A stretch of 64,000 nucleotides of DNA, taken from positions 96,829,291 to 96,893,290 of the forward strand of contig OY740773.1 in assembly GCA_963513935.1 (NCBI GenBank), read 5' to 3'. Positions 23,470 through 34,845 of the stretch are shown here, piece by piece. The notes beneath the pieces were generated by a model. It was not told the origin of the DNA. It was given only the letters and a program-made list of their open reading frames with translations, and did no database searches. The stretch's first letter is position 1. Each line of letters opens with the position of its first letter. The stretch is from Aphrophora alni. Its lineage: Eukaryota > Arthropoda > Insecta > Hemiptera > Aphrophoridae. The translations under genes were made by a program, and so were the position numbers.

Positions 23470-24195
23470 TAGATGTTGATGTTAGCTCTGGAAATTAATG
23501 AAATGCCCAATTTGGCTATTTTCAAAAAGATGTCCACTCCAGAATATTCTGATGTTTCGTTATTTTCAGCACTTTCATTCAAGTTGATATTTTGTTTTGA
23601 TGAAGTAACTGTGTGTGGTTTGCTGCTCATTTTAATATTACTAAAGAGATTGCGTTAACCGTGAGATTTTGTTGCTATTGAGTCTTCTATATATCCCTCA
23701 GCCACGTTGGAATATTGCCATCCTATATGTCTTTAAGTGTTAGTAGATCTCCGCCCCCTTCTAGTAACATGGTGGCAGATGATCGCCTTAAAACATGTCC
23801 AGTATAACTTTCAGGATCTTTTAGAAATTAGGACAATCAATCTTGGAACGCTACTTATGGTGTGTTTGCGCAACACATTTACTTTTCCTTTACCCGATAA
23901 GTAGCCTTTTGGCATGCACGTGTTGTAGACGTAAGGCAATGTATTTACATATCAAATCACAAGGATTAAATGGACAACCTTCATTGCTAATAACAAAACT
24001 CCTCCTTTTGTGAGTTTTCCCGTTTTTAAGAAAGAGAACCAAGTAATGTCCATGGTCTTGGATATCGCCAATGGTTAAATTTACGAGATCGTCATTTCTA
24101 CATGCACCAAAAAATACCAAGGGATAAAATAACCTTAGATAATAACAACAATTTGTTTGTTGCTTCCAGCTTGAACTCTGTAATTTGTTCTGCTT
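23470..24195 (-). pseudogene. Tyrosine recombinase remnant (Crypton-like)
   Basis: Minus-strand reading gives KLEATNKLLLLSKVILSLG, a one-base shift, then FFGACRNDDLVNLTIGDIQD (24091-24108 encodes the catalytic Arg in GACRND). After a decayed middle comes ESYTGHVLRRSSATMLLE (HxxR box, 23783-23800). After a further shift come GWQYSNVAEGYIEDS (Trp position, then the Tyr nucleophile, near 23690) and a polar tail to a stop near 23473. R, HxxR, W and Y are all present and correctly ordered, so the ancestor was a complete YR catalytic domain. Insect Crypton proteins have this GACR...GH.LRR...VAEGYIE pattern. At least two frameshifts inactivate it. Confidence 0.75.
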
Positions 24196-24254
24196 TTAGT
24201 CTTGTGTGTGTGAAATATTGGATACGATTGTAAACATTTTGATGAGATTAACAA

Positions 24255-24560
24255 ATCACCAACAACTATAACGTTGACGCCACCGAATGGTTCATTTTCC
24301 TTCTTTTCCAGTTGTCACAATATAGAACCGATCATGCAAAACATTTCGTGTGTAACCATGGAAATCTCATCAATGAACTGCCACTGATTTCGCAAGACCT
24401 TCAAATAGTTGCCAGTGAGTGGTTCCAAATTTCCTACTATTTATCCATCCTTCTCAACTGATAATTTAAATAATGTGTGCAGCCTTGTTGTTCCCCAACA
24501 AGTCGTACCGCTACACCGGTGACATTATTGCATTGTCATCTAGTTCTAAGCTATATTTAA
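24255..24560 (-). pseudogene. PIF1-type helicase remnant
   Basis: Minus-strand motifs in order: TGVAV (about 24520); LHTLFKLSVEKDG (24446-24482) after a frameshift; QFIDEISMVTHEMF with the Walker B DEIS (24353-24376); a stop; and FGGVNVIVVGDL (24251-24287). This is the succession seen in PIF1 helicases, both cellular and in Helitrons. The Walker A loop upstream and motifs after GDL are missing. It ends about 60 bp before the recombinase remnant on the same strand. I see no Rep domain of a Helitron, so the source element is open. Confidence 0.7.
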
Positions 24561-24599
24561 AGTTTCAATCTAGCTAATCGGGAAGTTAGTTTAAAATTG

Positions 24600-26610
24600 A
24601 TTGCAAAATTTGAACCGAACAGAAAAACCGACAATAAAGCGAGATAATAAAAATGTTGACCAGTGTTGAGCGTTCCGAGAGGCGAAACGTCTGCCACCAT
24701 CTAAGGATTGGTCCACATGACCTTGTAATAGGTGATTTTGTGCAATTGAAAAGCAGTTAATATTAAGATCGAGTTCGGCGAACAAGCGGGCACATAAATA
24801 TAAGTTATAAAAATGTTCAATTAACTTTCACACGCACCAATCTACAAAACCAAATGCTTATTAAAATACTATTCCTGCCCAATCATCTGAATGCCTGTAT
24901 ACTAACTACTTTTACGTAAAAAAGAAATAAATATTTGATTCAAGTCTAAGCTTGCTTTGTTTCTACCATAACCTAGTACGAAGCTTCATTCTCATTTGGT
25001 TAAAATCAACGGCGTTCAATATCGTATTTTTGAACGCTAATTTTTTACGATTTTGAAATTTGCTTCACCAAAATTTGTGCGAAATCGGTACAGCTGATTT
25101 TAAGAAGTTAGATCTCCATAGTCGAGATTTAAAAACTTGTCGCGTAACTTACGAATCTTTTGGGGATATGGCGACCAATACGTTTTGTTTGATTCTAGAA
25201 AATACAATTTATTAAATTTTATCAAAATTGTTATATCAAATTTTGAGAAAATCATAATTTTTGTAGCTAATTAAAAAATTCAAGTTTAGAAAAAACAGGA
25301 AAAACCATCAAGAGATAGGACCAAGTATAGAAAAATTCATGAAAATCGGTTAATTCGTTTGGATTGTACAACACTGCACAGACTTCAGAAATTACTTTTG
25401 GGGCTCAGTAGATCTCTGATACATCCACGAAGACCTTATAATACCCGGGTCTTGGTAGATAGTATTGCGTCACTCGGTAACTAGTTCAGTGTTTGAATTA
25501 ATACTTAACACTCCTCTGAGAGACGAGTAACCATTGACTTATTGTGAAGCAACCAGGGAGAGAATAACTATTAACATAGTCACTAGTTAAATTATTAATT
25601 AGTGCATGGTGGTAATAATTGATTATCTAGCTACAGTTTGAAAGATAATATAGCATAGGGTAATTATTTGTAAACAATTACCCTATACACTGCATTTCTT
25701 TAACGTATTGACATTTATCTCAGCTACGTTTTGAATAATCGTTTATTTCAGTTCTTTATCTCTTACAATTGAAGGTCTTCCTGGCCTCTTGATGTCTTGT
25801 TCTTAAATGTGTACTTAGTGCTAATAAATAATATTTAAGAATCGATAGTAACATTAGATGTCCTGGACACAGACTCCTTTATAATTATAATTTTACTCCG
25901 CTAATACCTATTTTATAAAGGCATGATCTTTGGATCAACATTACCTCATAACCTAATCAATGTTTAATGAATAGGACCAACACTTGTGAGTATAATTCAA
26001 CAGGTGTTACGTTTATTTTATGTACGTTGAACTACTAAAAAATTACGAAGAAATCGTGTGAATAAAATCTAAATAATTGAGTTAAACTTTATAAGTTGCA
26101 ATAATGTTCTATATTTACAAACAAGACGAACTAAGAGTTTAGAAGTAAAATGTATTTTTAAAAAATAGGCTACATTTTTAAATCAGTGACTTCCCCCTCC
26201 CACATTCAAGTCTAAGTGTTTTCGTGTTTTTTGTCTTCTTTCGTTAGAGTTCTGATTTCCAAGTCAATTTCAATTTGTTCGATTCCAAGAAGTCAAAATA
26301 AATTTTAAACTACAGTCGTTCAGAAAAGAAAGTCATATCATAGAGTTTAGTATTTACTACAATGTTTGCTCTGTTTCGTATTCTCTTTTATAGATAGTCG
26401 GCGCCTTGGATACTTTCAAACTGAACCGCTACAAATTATGGAAGTCGCTTAGTTGTTCGTAATTAGATCTTCAATTGTCAGTTTCTCCAAGCTTTCTTAA
26501 TAACAGAAAAGTGCAAAACTTGGTACATTTAAAAACTATAGAAGCATAGAGGGTATAGCGATATAACACAAATCCTGAGAAAAGGCTTTGAAGATAATTT
26601 GTTTAGTTTC
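24600..26610. other. AT-rich spacer, no gene recognised
   Basis: A 64-codon minus frame (24591-24785) lies directly upstream of the helicase remnant and may belong to the same fossil element, but I cannot identify it. The rest shows no signature. Confidence 0.4.
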
Positions 26611-26614
26611 TGTT

Positions 26615-26890
26615 TCTTGTTGTTTTGAGGTGAAAAAAACTCTCTGTCATTAACGTTCTCATAAAAAAAAGGAAAAAAAGAACGTAAAATAAAGACCGCT
26701 TTGTCCTCGGATGCTTCGATACTGTTAGGGTTGTAAAAAAGAAGAGTTGGTTTAGAAAGACCTGGTGGGAAAGATGAAGCAGAAGGATCTAATCCAAGAC
26801 TACTTGAATAAATCTATAGAATCTAACCGTTTATCCCTTTGGTTTGCCAACCCCATACTGACTATTATGAGCTCCTAAAGGTTGAGATAA
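26615..26890 (+). repeat. R1 family copy, near full length
   Basis: Head GAGGTGAAAAAAACTCTC, GGATCTAATCCAAGACTAC in the body, and a decayed palindrome GACTATTATGAGCTCC. Confidence 0.7.
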
Positions 26891-28080
26891 TGTAAAAGCC
26901 CACCTCTAGTTCATGTTCATAATATGTTAAGTGGTTTTTGACGCAATAATCCGAAACTTTGTACATTGGGAAATATTGAGATACCACGCTTGTAAAAATA
27001 ACTAAAATGTGACTTAGAAAATGTATTAGGTTATTTGTTACTATTAGAAATTAGGCGTTTAGAGTTAAAACAAAACAGATCAAGGTAATTCTATATTGAT
27101 CGATTAATCGATTCTTGGGAATCTAAAAGATAAGGTCTCGTGTACGTCAACCAGAGGTTTTAAACAAACTTCATATGGACGTCATTATTATAACAGAAGA
27201 GCCAATGTCTATCTATGCAGACGAAACTGTAAGAATGACAACCTTAGGAACTCATTTATAATGATTATAGGCGTGAAAATATCGAGAGATCGTAGATGAA
27301 TCTACATCTTTTTTCATGTAGTATTATTTTTCATCTTTCCTATCAGGTTTCTCTACTTTTTGTATTATTAAATCGATATCGACGTCTTTGAACAACAAGA
27401 AAAATTACAATAGTTCTCAAATATTTTAGTCGCTGATGGAAGGTTTCATAACCCACATAACAGAAGCTTTAAATAAATGAGAATGTTACTAAGTATTTTA
27501 AAATATAAGCAGATGAAAGTATGAGAAATGCCAGAGAGTATCTAGGTTGATCTAGGAAATCTAAAACTAGGTCGATATATCTTTAAAGCTGTCAAGAAAT
27601 GCATCTACTTTAAACTCTTATTAAATTGTAAGAATAGGATATAAAAGAATCATGTGCTGCAGCTTTTATGTTTCTTAAAAGAGATTCGGATAAAGGATAA
27701 AGGTTAGTATCTCGTGCTACAAAGTTACAATTGAATAGAATAGAGATTGGACTATGATCATAAATTATCAACTTTTTTAAATTTTTAATTGAGAATAATT
27801 GATGATCCATTTCTTGAAAATAATATATAAAGAAACGAAGAAATCATACTACATTGAGTGGATAAAACATAGTCAGACGTATCAAATCATAAACCTTGTA
27901 TTGGGGTAGGTGGGTAGAATGGAAATCAGTTATTTGGTTGGAGAAAAGGCGAGGCAGACTCCGTGAGAGATGTACAGATGGAGCAATGGAGTATTTACTT
28001 GCGTAGCCGGTAATAAACTGGCGGATACAACTTAAGATATTACAATACTAAGGGGACACAATACTACCCAAAACAGAATA
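26891..28080. other. AT-rich spacer with an R1 shard
   Basis: A short R1 piece lies at 27290-27365 (-): TTTTTTCATGTAGTATTATT and CATCTTTCCTATCAGG. No gene recognised. Confidence 0.4.
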
Positions 28081-28084
28081 TTAA

Positions 28085-28330
28085 AGGGGGTCGTCATAGT
28101 ATTAAATAAAATAAAATAGAGGACCCCTTACTTCCGAGACCTCAAATCTTCTAATAGGGTCAGGATTGGAAGAGAACAAGAATATTTCAAGATAGTCATG
28201 ATACGAAAAATGGAAAGTATTAAGATCTAATCCAAGGTTAGGTGAATAAAGTCGAGATCTAGCCCCTATAAGTGGAGCCCCTGATAGAACCTAGGGTGTA
28301 ATATCAGTAGACGGCATCCCTATAAAGGAT
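28085..28330 (+). repeat. R1 family copy, diverged
   Basis: AGGATTGGAAGAGAACAAGA and AGATCTAATCCAAGGTTAGG are kept. It ends GTGGAGCCCCTGATAG. Confidence 0.65.
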
Positions 28331-28700
28331 AAAAGTGAAAAGTAGAATTATTTAGAAATTTAATGAATGCATGAATTACTTTTTCCATTATTCTACTTAC
28401 AAGGTCATACAAACTATAAACTAAAAAATGCATAACCATTGAGAATGAAAAGAAGTATTTCCAAGGTCTAAACCTGTTAAGGATACCATTACAAACCTAG
28501 ATATTTGATAACTGGAAGGAATGAAATAAAAAATATATAAATAATAAGAGAAGAAATCAACGAAAAAGGTCACCTTCTGATATTTAAAACTAAATGAACA
28601 TGAATATTCTATATATAAATATTCAGCTTGACTTGTGAGAAGGTATACTTAGAATAAAACTTGAACACGAATTCTCACAAATAATACGTTTATTTGTTCA

Positions 28701-28733
28701 AACTCGTTTCAACGGTAAAGTTGCCATCTTCAG
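28701..28733 (-). ncRNA. Hammerhead-like motif, both boxes intact
   Basis: CTGAAGA, a weak GGC...CGTT stem, GAAA, CGAGTT on the minus strand. Helix II is poorer than at other loci. Confidence 0.4.
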
Positions 28734-28759
28734 TGATGCACAATTTACAATAATTATTA

Positions 28760-28792
28760 CTAAAAATGGCGACTTTGTCTTTGAAACGTGTT
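28760..28792 (+). ncRNA. Hammerhead-like motif, first box lost
   Basis: CTAAAAA replaces CTGANGA. GGCGACTTTGTCTTT, GAAA and CGTGTT remain. It is the partner of 28701-28733. Confidence 0.35.
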
Positions 28793-29190
28793 TGAATAAA
28801 TAAACGTACTATTTGTGAAAATTTGTTTTCAAGTTTTATTCTACCAAATACATATTCTAAAATAAAAAATATAACATCTCTACTTCGGTAAATTATTATT
28901 ATTAATTTAGCAAAGATAATGAAAATAACAGTTCATTACTATCAAAACACTGTGAATATTATTCACGTATAACAAATGTTATATACAGCAATATATAATT
29001 GGAGCTTCAGATATTTTCAAAAGCAAAACTGAACCGCAAGTAGAGGTTTTACGTCATATAAATAAAATTATGATATTAAAAAGCAGTGATTAAGAAAGGT
29101 ATTTTTTAACAGCTAAAAACTTTTCGAATAAACTTTTTTTAATTGTTCTATTTATAAATAAATATTGAGCTTCACTTGTGAGATAATATT

Positions 29191-29351
29191 AGATTGAAAA
29201 AAACTCGAAAACAAGATCTCACAAAAATTACGTTTACTTAATCAAACGCTTTTCGACGATTAAGTCGCCATCCTCAGTGATACATGAGCTACAATACCAA
29301 AACTGGTATTGAAATTTTTGTGAGATCTTGTGTTCGAGTTTTTTTCTATCT
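29191..29351. repeat. Outward-facing inverted PLE termini, partial right arm
   Basis: Arms 29191-29229 and 29313-29351 share AAGATCTCACAAAAATT or its complement. The left arm continues inward through a full hammerhead-like motif; the right arm holds only the distal terminus. Confidence 0.65.
29244..29277 (-). ncRNA. Hammerhead-like motif, both boxes intact
   Basis: CTGAGGA, stem GGCGA...TCGTC, GAAA, then AGCGTTT, which carries one extra A before the helix III position. Confidence 0.45.
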
Positions 29352-30262
29352 AATTGTTCTATTTTTTTACGTCTTCTGCACATTTAATATTTTCCAGAAG
29401 TACTTTATTTGTAGTTGGAACACTCGCATCTATTCATTGAATCAATACAGAACTGTTTTGAATAGTCGACATATTAAATCGAAAAAAAAAACCTTGTATA
29501 TACATCGAACGATTGAGTTATAGAAAACCTTTTTACTAAAAAATCATAACGATTTTATACTACACACATTCAACCGTAAATGCACATTAAACATACAGAT
29601 AAAATGTGGCATGATCGGGTTAAAACATCACCTCCACTTCGTTCAGTCAACAATGAAAGTGGATATCCCTGTATAAGCGAAGGTTCACGAAACTTTAGTT
29701 GTAATCATGTTTGTAAACCGTCACAAATGGGACCTCATCAACGTCTCTTAAAGCCAATGAATTGAAGTTTGTATCATTAGGGTTAATTCCTTAATACACA
29801 CACACTAATCCTTTACTCTAATCTCTTACTAAATGATTTTAGCTTTGTAGATTAATTTTTGGAAGAAAAGTATAGATCTCGTTACTTCTTGAAGAAAATA
29901 ATTTAATTCTTTATATATAATTGTAATACCTAATATTTGTTAAATGTCAATATTTATTTTGTGTTATCGATTATAGAAAAGTGATTTTCTGCTACAACCA
30001 TTTCCATCCGCTCTAAATTTTTGATATTTAAAAGTCAGAATGCTGACCAAAATGTGACTAGTGTGTTGTTAAGGTTATATCTTTAAACACAACCTAAACT
30101 TGTTTCATCAATGTCTAAATTTGTCTTAAGCGTTTCATAGAAATTTCACTTTTATGTTTTTTTTTAATATATTTTTAATACTATATGTACTATATAATAT
30201 ATTTTTAATTTCGTGACGAAATCCTAAATTGGGTGATAAAAAAGAAGAGTGATGTCAGAGAC
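29352..30262. other. AT-rich spacer, no gene recognised
   Basis: A 61-codon frame (29580-29765) has no recognisable similarity. Confidence 0.45.
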
Positions 30263-30296
30263 CTGCAGATGACCAAATAATGGTCGAAACCGGTAT
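30263..30296 (+). ncRNA. Hammerhead-like motif, one core change
   Basis: CTGCAGA (A to C at the fourth position), a perfect stem GACC-AAATAAT-GGTC, GAAA, CCGG, TATT. Apart from the single core change this has one of the cleanest stems in the window. No inverted partner seen. Confidence 0.4.
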
Positions 30297-30659
30297 TACA
30301 ATAGGACATTTAAGGATTGTTGGAATAAAGTAAAAATAACCTAACAATTGATTAAATTCACAATCCTGGAAGCCAACAACGCTGTGTTCAAATAAACACT
30401 GTGTAATATAAATAATGTAATATACATTAAGGGCAAAAACATTCCAAATAATAATACAAAGGAAACAATAAAAGAGCAGAAAAGAAAACAATATAAGAAA
30501 ACCAAAACAGAGATTTAACTATATAGGTTTAACAATTGTTTTATAAATATGATAGCACTGTATATCTTCCTAATTTTAATTTCTCGCTTAAATATACTCT
30601 GTCCTAATTACAAACTCAATACTTTCTCCCTACTAACACACACAACCCCACAAGTTCAC

Positions 30660-30667
<8 letters not shown>

Positions 30668-30719
<52 letters not shown>
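30668..30719. repeat. (CA)n microsatellite
   Basis: 52 bp of CA repeats inside a CA-rich stretch. Confidence 0.95.
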
Positions 30720-30720
<1 letters not shown>

Positions 30721-30919
30721 ACATACAGTACATACATACACAGCAATCTTTCATCACAAAATCACTTACAATAAGCTCCCCTGATAAAAAGTCAGTTCTT
30801 TTGGTTGAAGGCTCAAAAATATTTAAAGGTTCTTATATATTTTAATTTTGTCGGGAAATTTCTTACAAAGTCTGGGTACAATATAGAGAAGAAATTTTAA
30901 TAAATTGTTAAATTTGTTT

Positions 30920-31030
30920 TGAGCACTCTGTGAGAGAAGACAGAATTGATAAGAAAGATACAAGAGAGGGATCTAATCCAAGACTAAATGAAGAAAGATG
31001 AAAAACCCGTTAGGCTACTTTAGGAATACC
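30920..31030 (+). repeat. R1 family fragment
   Basis: AGAGAGGGATCTAATCCAAG and ACTAAATGAAGAAAGATG are the recognisable part. Confidence 0.55.
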
Positions 31031-31329
31031 TTGCAGTTGCAAGGAATATATGTTGCAAGATATTGTGTAATATCTTGCAACATATATTACACAATAAAAC
31101 ATATTTGTTTATCTACCTACTTTTTAATATTTATTACTGTTACATTTAATATGACCAATTAGTCAACTTTTCAATTTTCAACTTAATTTACCTAGTAATT
31201 TTAATTTTATACATAAGTAATAGATAGACAAGAAATTAAAACGTTTTTGAGTCGTTAAAAAACATTTTCCAAAAATAATTACAAATATAAAAATTCAAGA
31301 GCAATCAAATAATTTTCAGAAACTGAAAC

Positions 31330-31450
31330 ATTGTGACTATTGCAAAGGATCCATTATTTTACAATGATTCTGGCAAATTAGAAAATTATTTAAAGTTTTT
31401 TAATCAATCAAGTTAAATTCTTTCTATGTGCTCAATTAGACTTTGATTCT
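31330..31450 (+). repeat. Diverged dispersed repeat shared with 39.4-39.6 kb
   Basis: CAAATTAGAAAATTATTTAA and AATTAGACTTTGATT align with CAAATTGTAAAATTATTTTA and ACTAGACTTTGATT near 39488-39560 in the same order and spacing. Confidence 0.35.
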
Positions 31451-31841
31451 GAAAATCTTCATTCGTTCTTCTCAATAATCCTAATACAGTCCAGGCTTAC
31501 TGCAATGGGAGTTTTCTGCTGCAAGCTAATTGGAAAAAGCGGAGTGGATATGTTACGTATCTGTTTAAATATGAACAAAGTCAAATAAGTACCCTCCAGC
31601 CCTTGTATCTTACATTATTATTTCCCTTGCTCTTATTATACCATTATTTTAATAATAACAACTTAAACATACAAATACATTAGTGTAATTTTTAAGTTAA
31701 CGTTTCCTTATTCATAATTTTTTTTAAAGTTGTTGCTTTTTCATTAATACTTTTTAAAATTTGAATATTTCTTTTACATAAAAGCTTGGACATTTTCTTT
31801 ATAAGTCAATTTAAATACTTTGTGACAGAGAGAAATCAACT

Positions 31842-31880
31842 TAACCTAACTTGACCTAACCTAACCTAACTTAACCTAAC
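31842..31880. repeat. Degenerate telomere-type (CCTAA)n block
   Basis: Consecutive TTAACCTAACTT, GACCTAACCTAACCTAAC and TTAACCTAACC units: the complement of insect TTAGG with point changes. Confidence 0.6.
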
Positions 31881-32043
31881 CTGAATACTTTTAAAACTAT
31901 CTCAAACATATTTTAATAACACTGGGTGAGACTGGCCTGGTTGAGAAAATGAATGTGGCTTAAATATATCAATTACTATTTAATTACCTTGTTTGAGGTG
32001 TTACCGTCGAACAATCCTTAATTGTAGTTTACACTATCTTATA

Positions 32044-32067
32044 TGACGCGTTTCGACTATTTGTCAG
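32044..32067 (-). ncRNA. Hammerhead-like motif in PLE 3' region
   Basis: CTGACAA, AATAGTC... GAAA, CGCG, TC. The first box is imperfect (A in place of G at position 6). An alternative GACT/AGTC hairpin is visible. Confidence 0.35.
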
Positions 32068-32266
32068 TCATTTTTAAATATAAAAAACACATATAAACAC
32101 TTAACAACACATATTAATTCACATTTAAAAACACGATTAAAAACATACATATACGGACGACGCGCGTTGTCAGTGACCGTTCTCGTTGACTCACGATCGT
32201 CAATTCAATTAATCCCTGGTCAGCTGATAATGATCTTCGTTATTGAAAGTGGGCGCTTATACAAGT

Positions 32267-32807
32267 CTATACATCGTGAATCACAGGTATGGTTTCTATA
32301 TTATCGATTAAGTCAAAAATGGTATGGAATTGAAGCTTGTTGTTAAGTAAGTGGACGGGGTTATGTTTCTGTACTTTGTAAATGTGGAATTCCTCTAATG
32401 CATTCATCAACGGGCCCTTCTTACAGTGGTGTAATATTTTTAAATTATTGTTAATGTCTGTGTAACTATGGTTTGCATCAATTAAATGTTCGGTGTACTT
32501 GGAATCTATTTTCTTGTTGGCGGATCGTTTAGAAGATGGGATGTGCTCTTTGAAGCGGGTTTGAAACGTGCGTCCGGTTTGGCCTATGTACGTTTTTGGG
32601 CAATCATTGCATAAAAGTTGATATACGCCGCTGCTGTTAAAATGATCTGGGTCTCTTGCTTTTGCTGGGTTTAAAACATTATTTAAGCTGTATGAAAGGT
32701 GGTAGCCTTGTTTGCGGAAGGTGTTGTGTGCAGTATGTTCTAAGGCTTTGTTGAAATCGACAGCAATATAAATGGGCTTTGGATGAGTGACTTTGTTAGC
32801 TTTAGTA
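32267..32807 (-). pseudogene. PLE C-terminal coding remnant with GIY-YIG nuclease, uninterrupted
   Basis: About 180 codons read open on the minus strand to a TAG at 32267-32269, with no useful ATG near the start, so it is a 5'-truncated remnant. Key residues: FNSSGVYQLLCNDCPKTYIG, then QTGRTFQTRFKEH, then KYTEHLIDANHSYTD (the Glu region) and a conserved tail LHHCKKGPLMNALEEFHIYK. It is clearly the same family as the 46-49 kb element, with many substitutions but no stop, so it diverged under some constraint or is fairly young. The reverse transcriptase is missing. Confidence 0.8.
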
Positions 32808-33104
32808 ATAGTGTAAACTACAATTAAGGATTGTTCGACGGTAATACCTCAAACAATGTAATTAAATAGTAATTAATTATTTACAATCCAGTTGGGCTGT
32901 AAGCAAACATAATTAAATATATCTGCTTACAATAGGCCTAAGAAATACTGTTTCAGTAGAAAACCTGGTATTTTGAATAAGATAATTTTTAAGATAATTT
33001 TCTCAACTCATTGTAAAATAATTACACTTATTTAAAATAAGCATAATTTATTAATTCTCCTTCGACATATATCTTACTTTCCAGCATATATTGAAAACGT
33101 GTTG

Positions 33105-33260
33105 AGAGAAGCAATCAATACATATTATAAGGGTAAAACAGAAAATAATTAATAAATGAAAATGAAACGAATCAATGTTTTGACAAATTGGGAGGAGTCT
33201 AACAGCTTCTCTGATATTTGACAGTTTTGACAGGAAGAAGAATCATTCCTGACAGTGGCA
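33105..33260 (+). repeat. Dispersed repeat, inverted homologue at 39.24-39.41 kb
   Basis: Shares AATCAATGTTTTGACAAATT, TGACAGTTTTGACAG and ATTCCTGACAGT in order with the complement of 39236-39410. Class unknown. Confidence 0.5.
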
Positions 33261-34822
33261 TAGATTATCTGATATTACGTTTTAAAACATACTGTCTTCA
33301 CCCATCATTTAACAGAGATATTAGTTCTTGTAGCATTATACATACACGAATTATAATTTAGAACTTCATAACTGTAAATAAGGGTTGCATAATATCACTA
33401 TTGATTGTGTCTAAATGTGTTATTAGGAAAAAAATTTACGAAAAACTAAAATATACTCGAATATGAAAAAGAAATATTTCAAAGTTTTCTGGTAGCCGTC
33501 CGGTTTAAGTCTTCACTTCTAAAATCAAGAACAGTAAGTTACTTCAATTATAAATATCAGGTTCTTCATTATATTTAACTTAGCTTTAACACAAATAAAA
33601 TGCATCTGCTCAAGTCAACAACTGGGGGTTGACGCTAGATATTCAGGAAATCATCCCAGCTTCTGACACGTGACTTGATGCATTTTTTAATTCCGGAACC
33701 AGTATAAATTATGTAAAAGTAAACTTAACTATTATTAGTTAGACTCAAAACGTTTAAATCATAAAAATAATGTAAGATTTTTTTTTTTAATTTTACAACT
33801 CAACAACTTTTACAATTTGAATTAATCGGCAAAACATAAATATGTGTGGGGGTGCGCGCTTGTTTGTGTGTGTATGTGTGTACATAGTACATTAATTTAG
33901 ATTGTCAACATAAATTGTCTATTTTCCTATTTTCTTGTTGCAAGCAACGTATAAAATTTAATTAAAAAGTTATGTATGACATTGTTGTAAGTTCTTCTTT
34001 AACTTTTGGGATTAGCTGTGTAATCGGCAAATTTTACTTTAAATAGTAAGCTTGACAACTTTATAATTATTAAACTTTCACGTATATAAAAGTAGTAATA
34101 AGAAAATAAAATAAATCACTTTTGACGTGTACACTCCTTTTCGTGGGCCCTTTTATTACGATGAGTGCAACATTGGGTTAGATCCTTATTTTTTGTCTTT
34201 TCTTCCAACACTGAAGCGATTGAGTTAATTACATTATTATAGAGGTATGTTTGAAAGTACTTCGAAAGCTGAACAATGATAATCTAGGACAGCATACCAA
34301 TAAATAGTGTTTATTGAATTTCACTGGCTCATGATTTCTTATTGACTCATATATATTCAACTATTTTTATGGTATGCATTATGTTTCATTATATACGCTT
34401 CAAAAAGAGCCACCACTAAAGCAAATCTTTGCCTTGATGTTTTATTTATTCTTCAACACTGATTATAGATTTTAATTTCGTTTAAGGGGGAAAAAATCTT
34501 GAAAGTTATTGTTTTCTTTTATTAATGAGCTATTGCATCAGGACCTTTATAGCAAAACCCATTTTCAGGGGTGTAAAATGTTTACTGATTCAAACCCCAT
34601 TTCATTTGTCTTTAAATGTATAATTTTTTACTCTCTTCTTTTTCAAACTTGAGTAAACTGAGAAAAAATAAATTTACGTTTAAAATAACACTTAATTATT
34701 AAATTATTTTCCTTTTAAAAACAAATACAAACTGTACGCCAAATATATGTAGGAATTTTGAGAACAGATAATTTACATAAAATTTCTAAGTTCCTATAAA
34801 TATATATTTATTTATAGGAATA
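33261..34822. other. AT-rich spacer, no gene recognised
   Basis: No signature apart from a GT-rich run near 33845-33880. Confidence 0.45.
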
Positions 34823-34845
34823 ACCTAACCTAACCTAACCTATAT
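34823..34845. repeat. Interstitial telomere-type (AACCT)4
   Basis: Four perfect AACCT units, the complement of TTAGGT/TTAGG-type insect telomere repeats. Confidence 0.7.

Larger units (their letters stand above)
28651..28842. repeat. Outward-facing inverted PLE termini
   Basis: Arms 28651-28731 and 28764-28842 pair with scattered mismatches. Each outer end carries the complement or sense of CAAGTTTTATTCT, each inner end a TGGC(A/G)ACTTT block. The sequence matches the PLE terminus at 940-1045, giving the identity. Confidence 0.65.
31971..32900 (-). mobile_element. Penelope-like element, 5'-truncated, with inverted 3' terminus
   Basis: The minus-strand element runs from its 3' end at 31971 to about 32807. 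It then joins an inverted copy of its own last 67 bp (32808-32874, identical to 31971-32037 apart from two substitutions). The outer right part continues AATTATTTACAATCCAGTTG to 32900. That same extra terminal string closes the larger PLE at 49.4 kb. So the junction of a truncated 5' end with an inverted 3' end is shared between the two loci. Confidence 0.8.

Noticed and set aside
23470..24560. Helitron
   Set aside because: A PIF1-like helicase alone is insufficient. I see no HUH Rep domain, no 5' TC end and no CTRR hairpin terminus.
34130..34210. Possible further R1 copy (TTGGGTTAGATCCTTA)
   Set aside because: Only one landmark is recognisable, which is not enough to call a copy.
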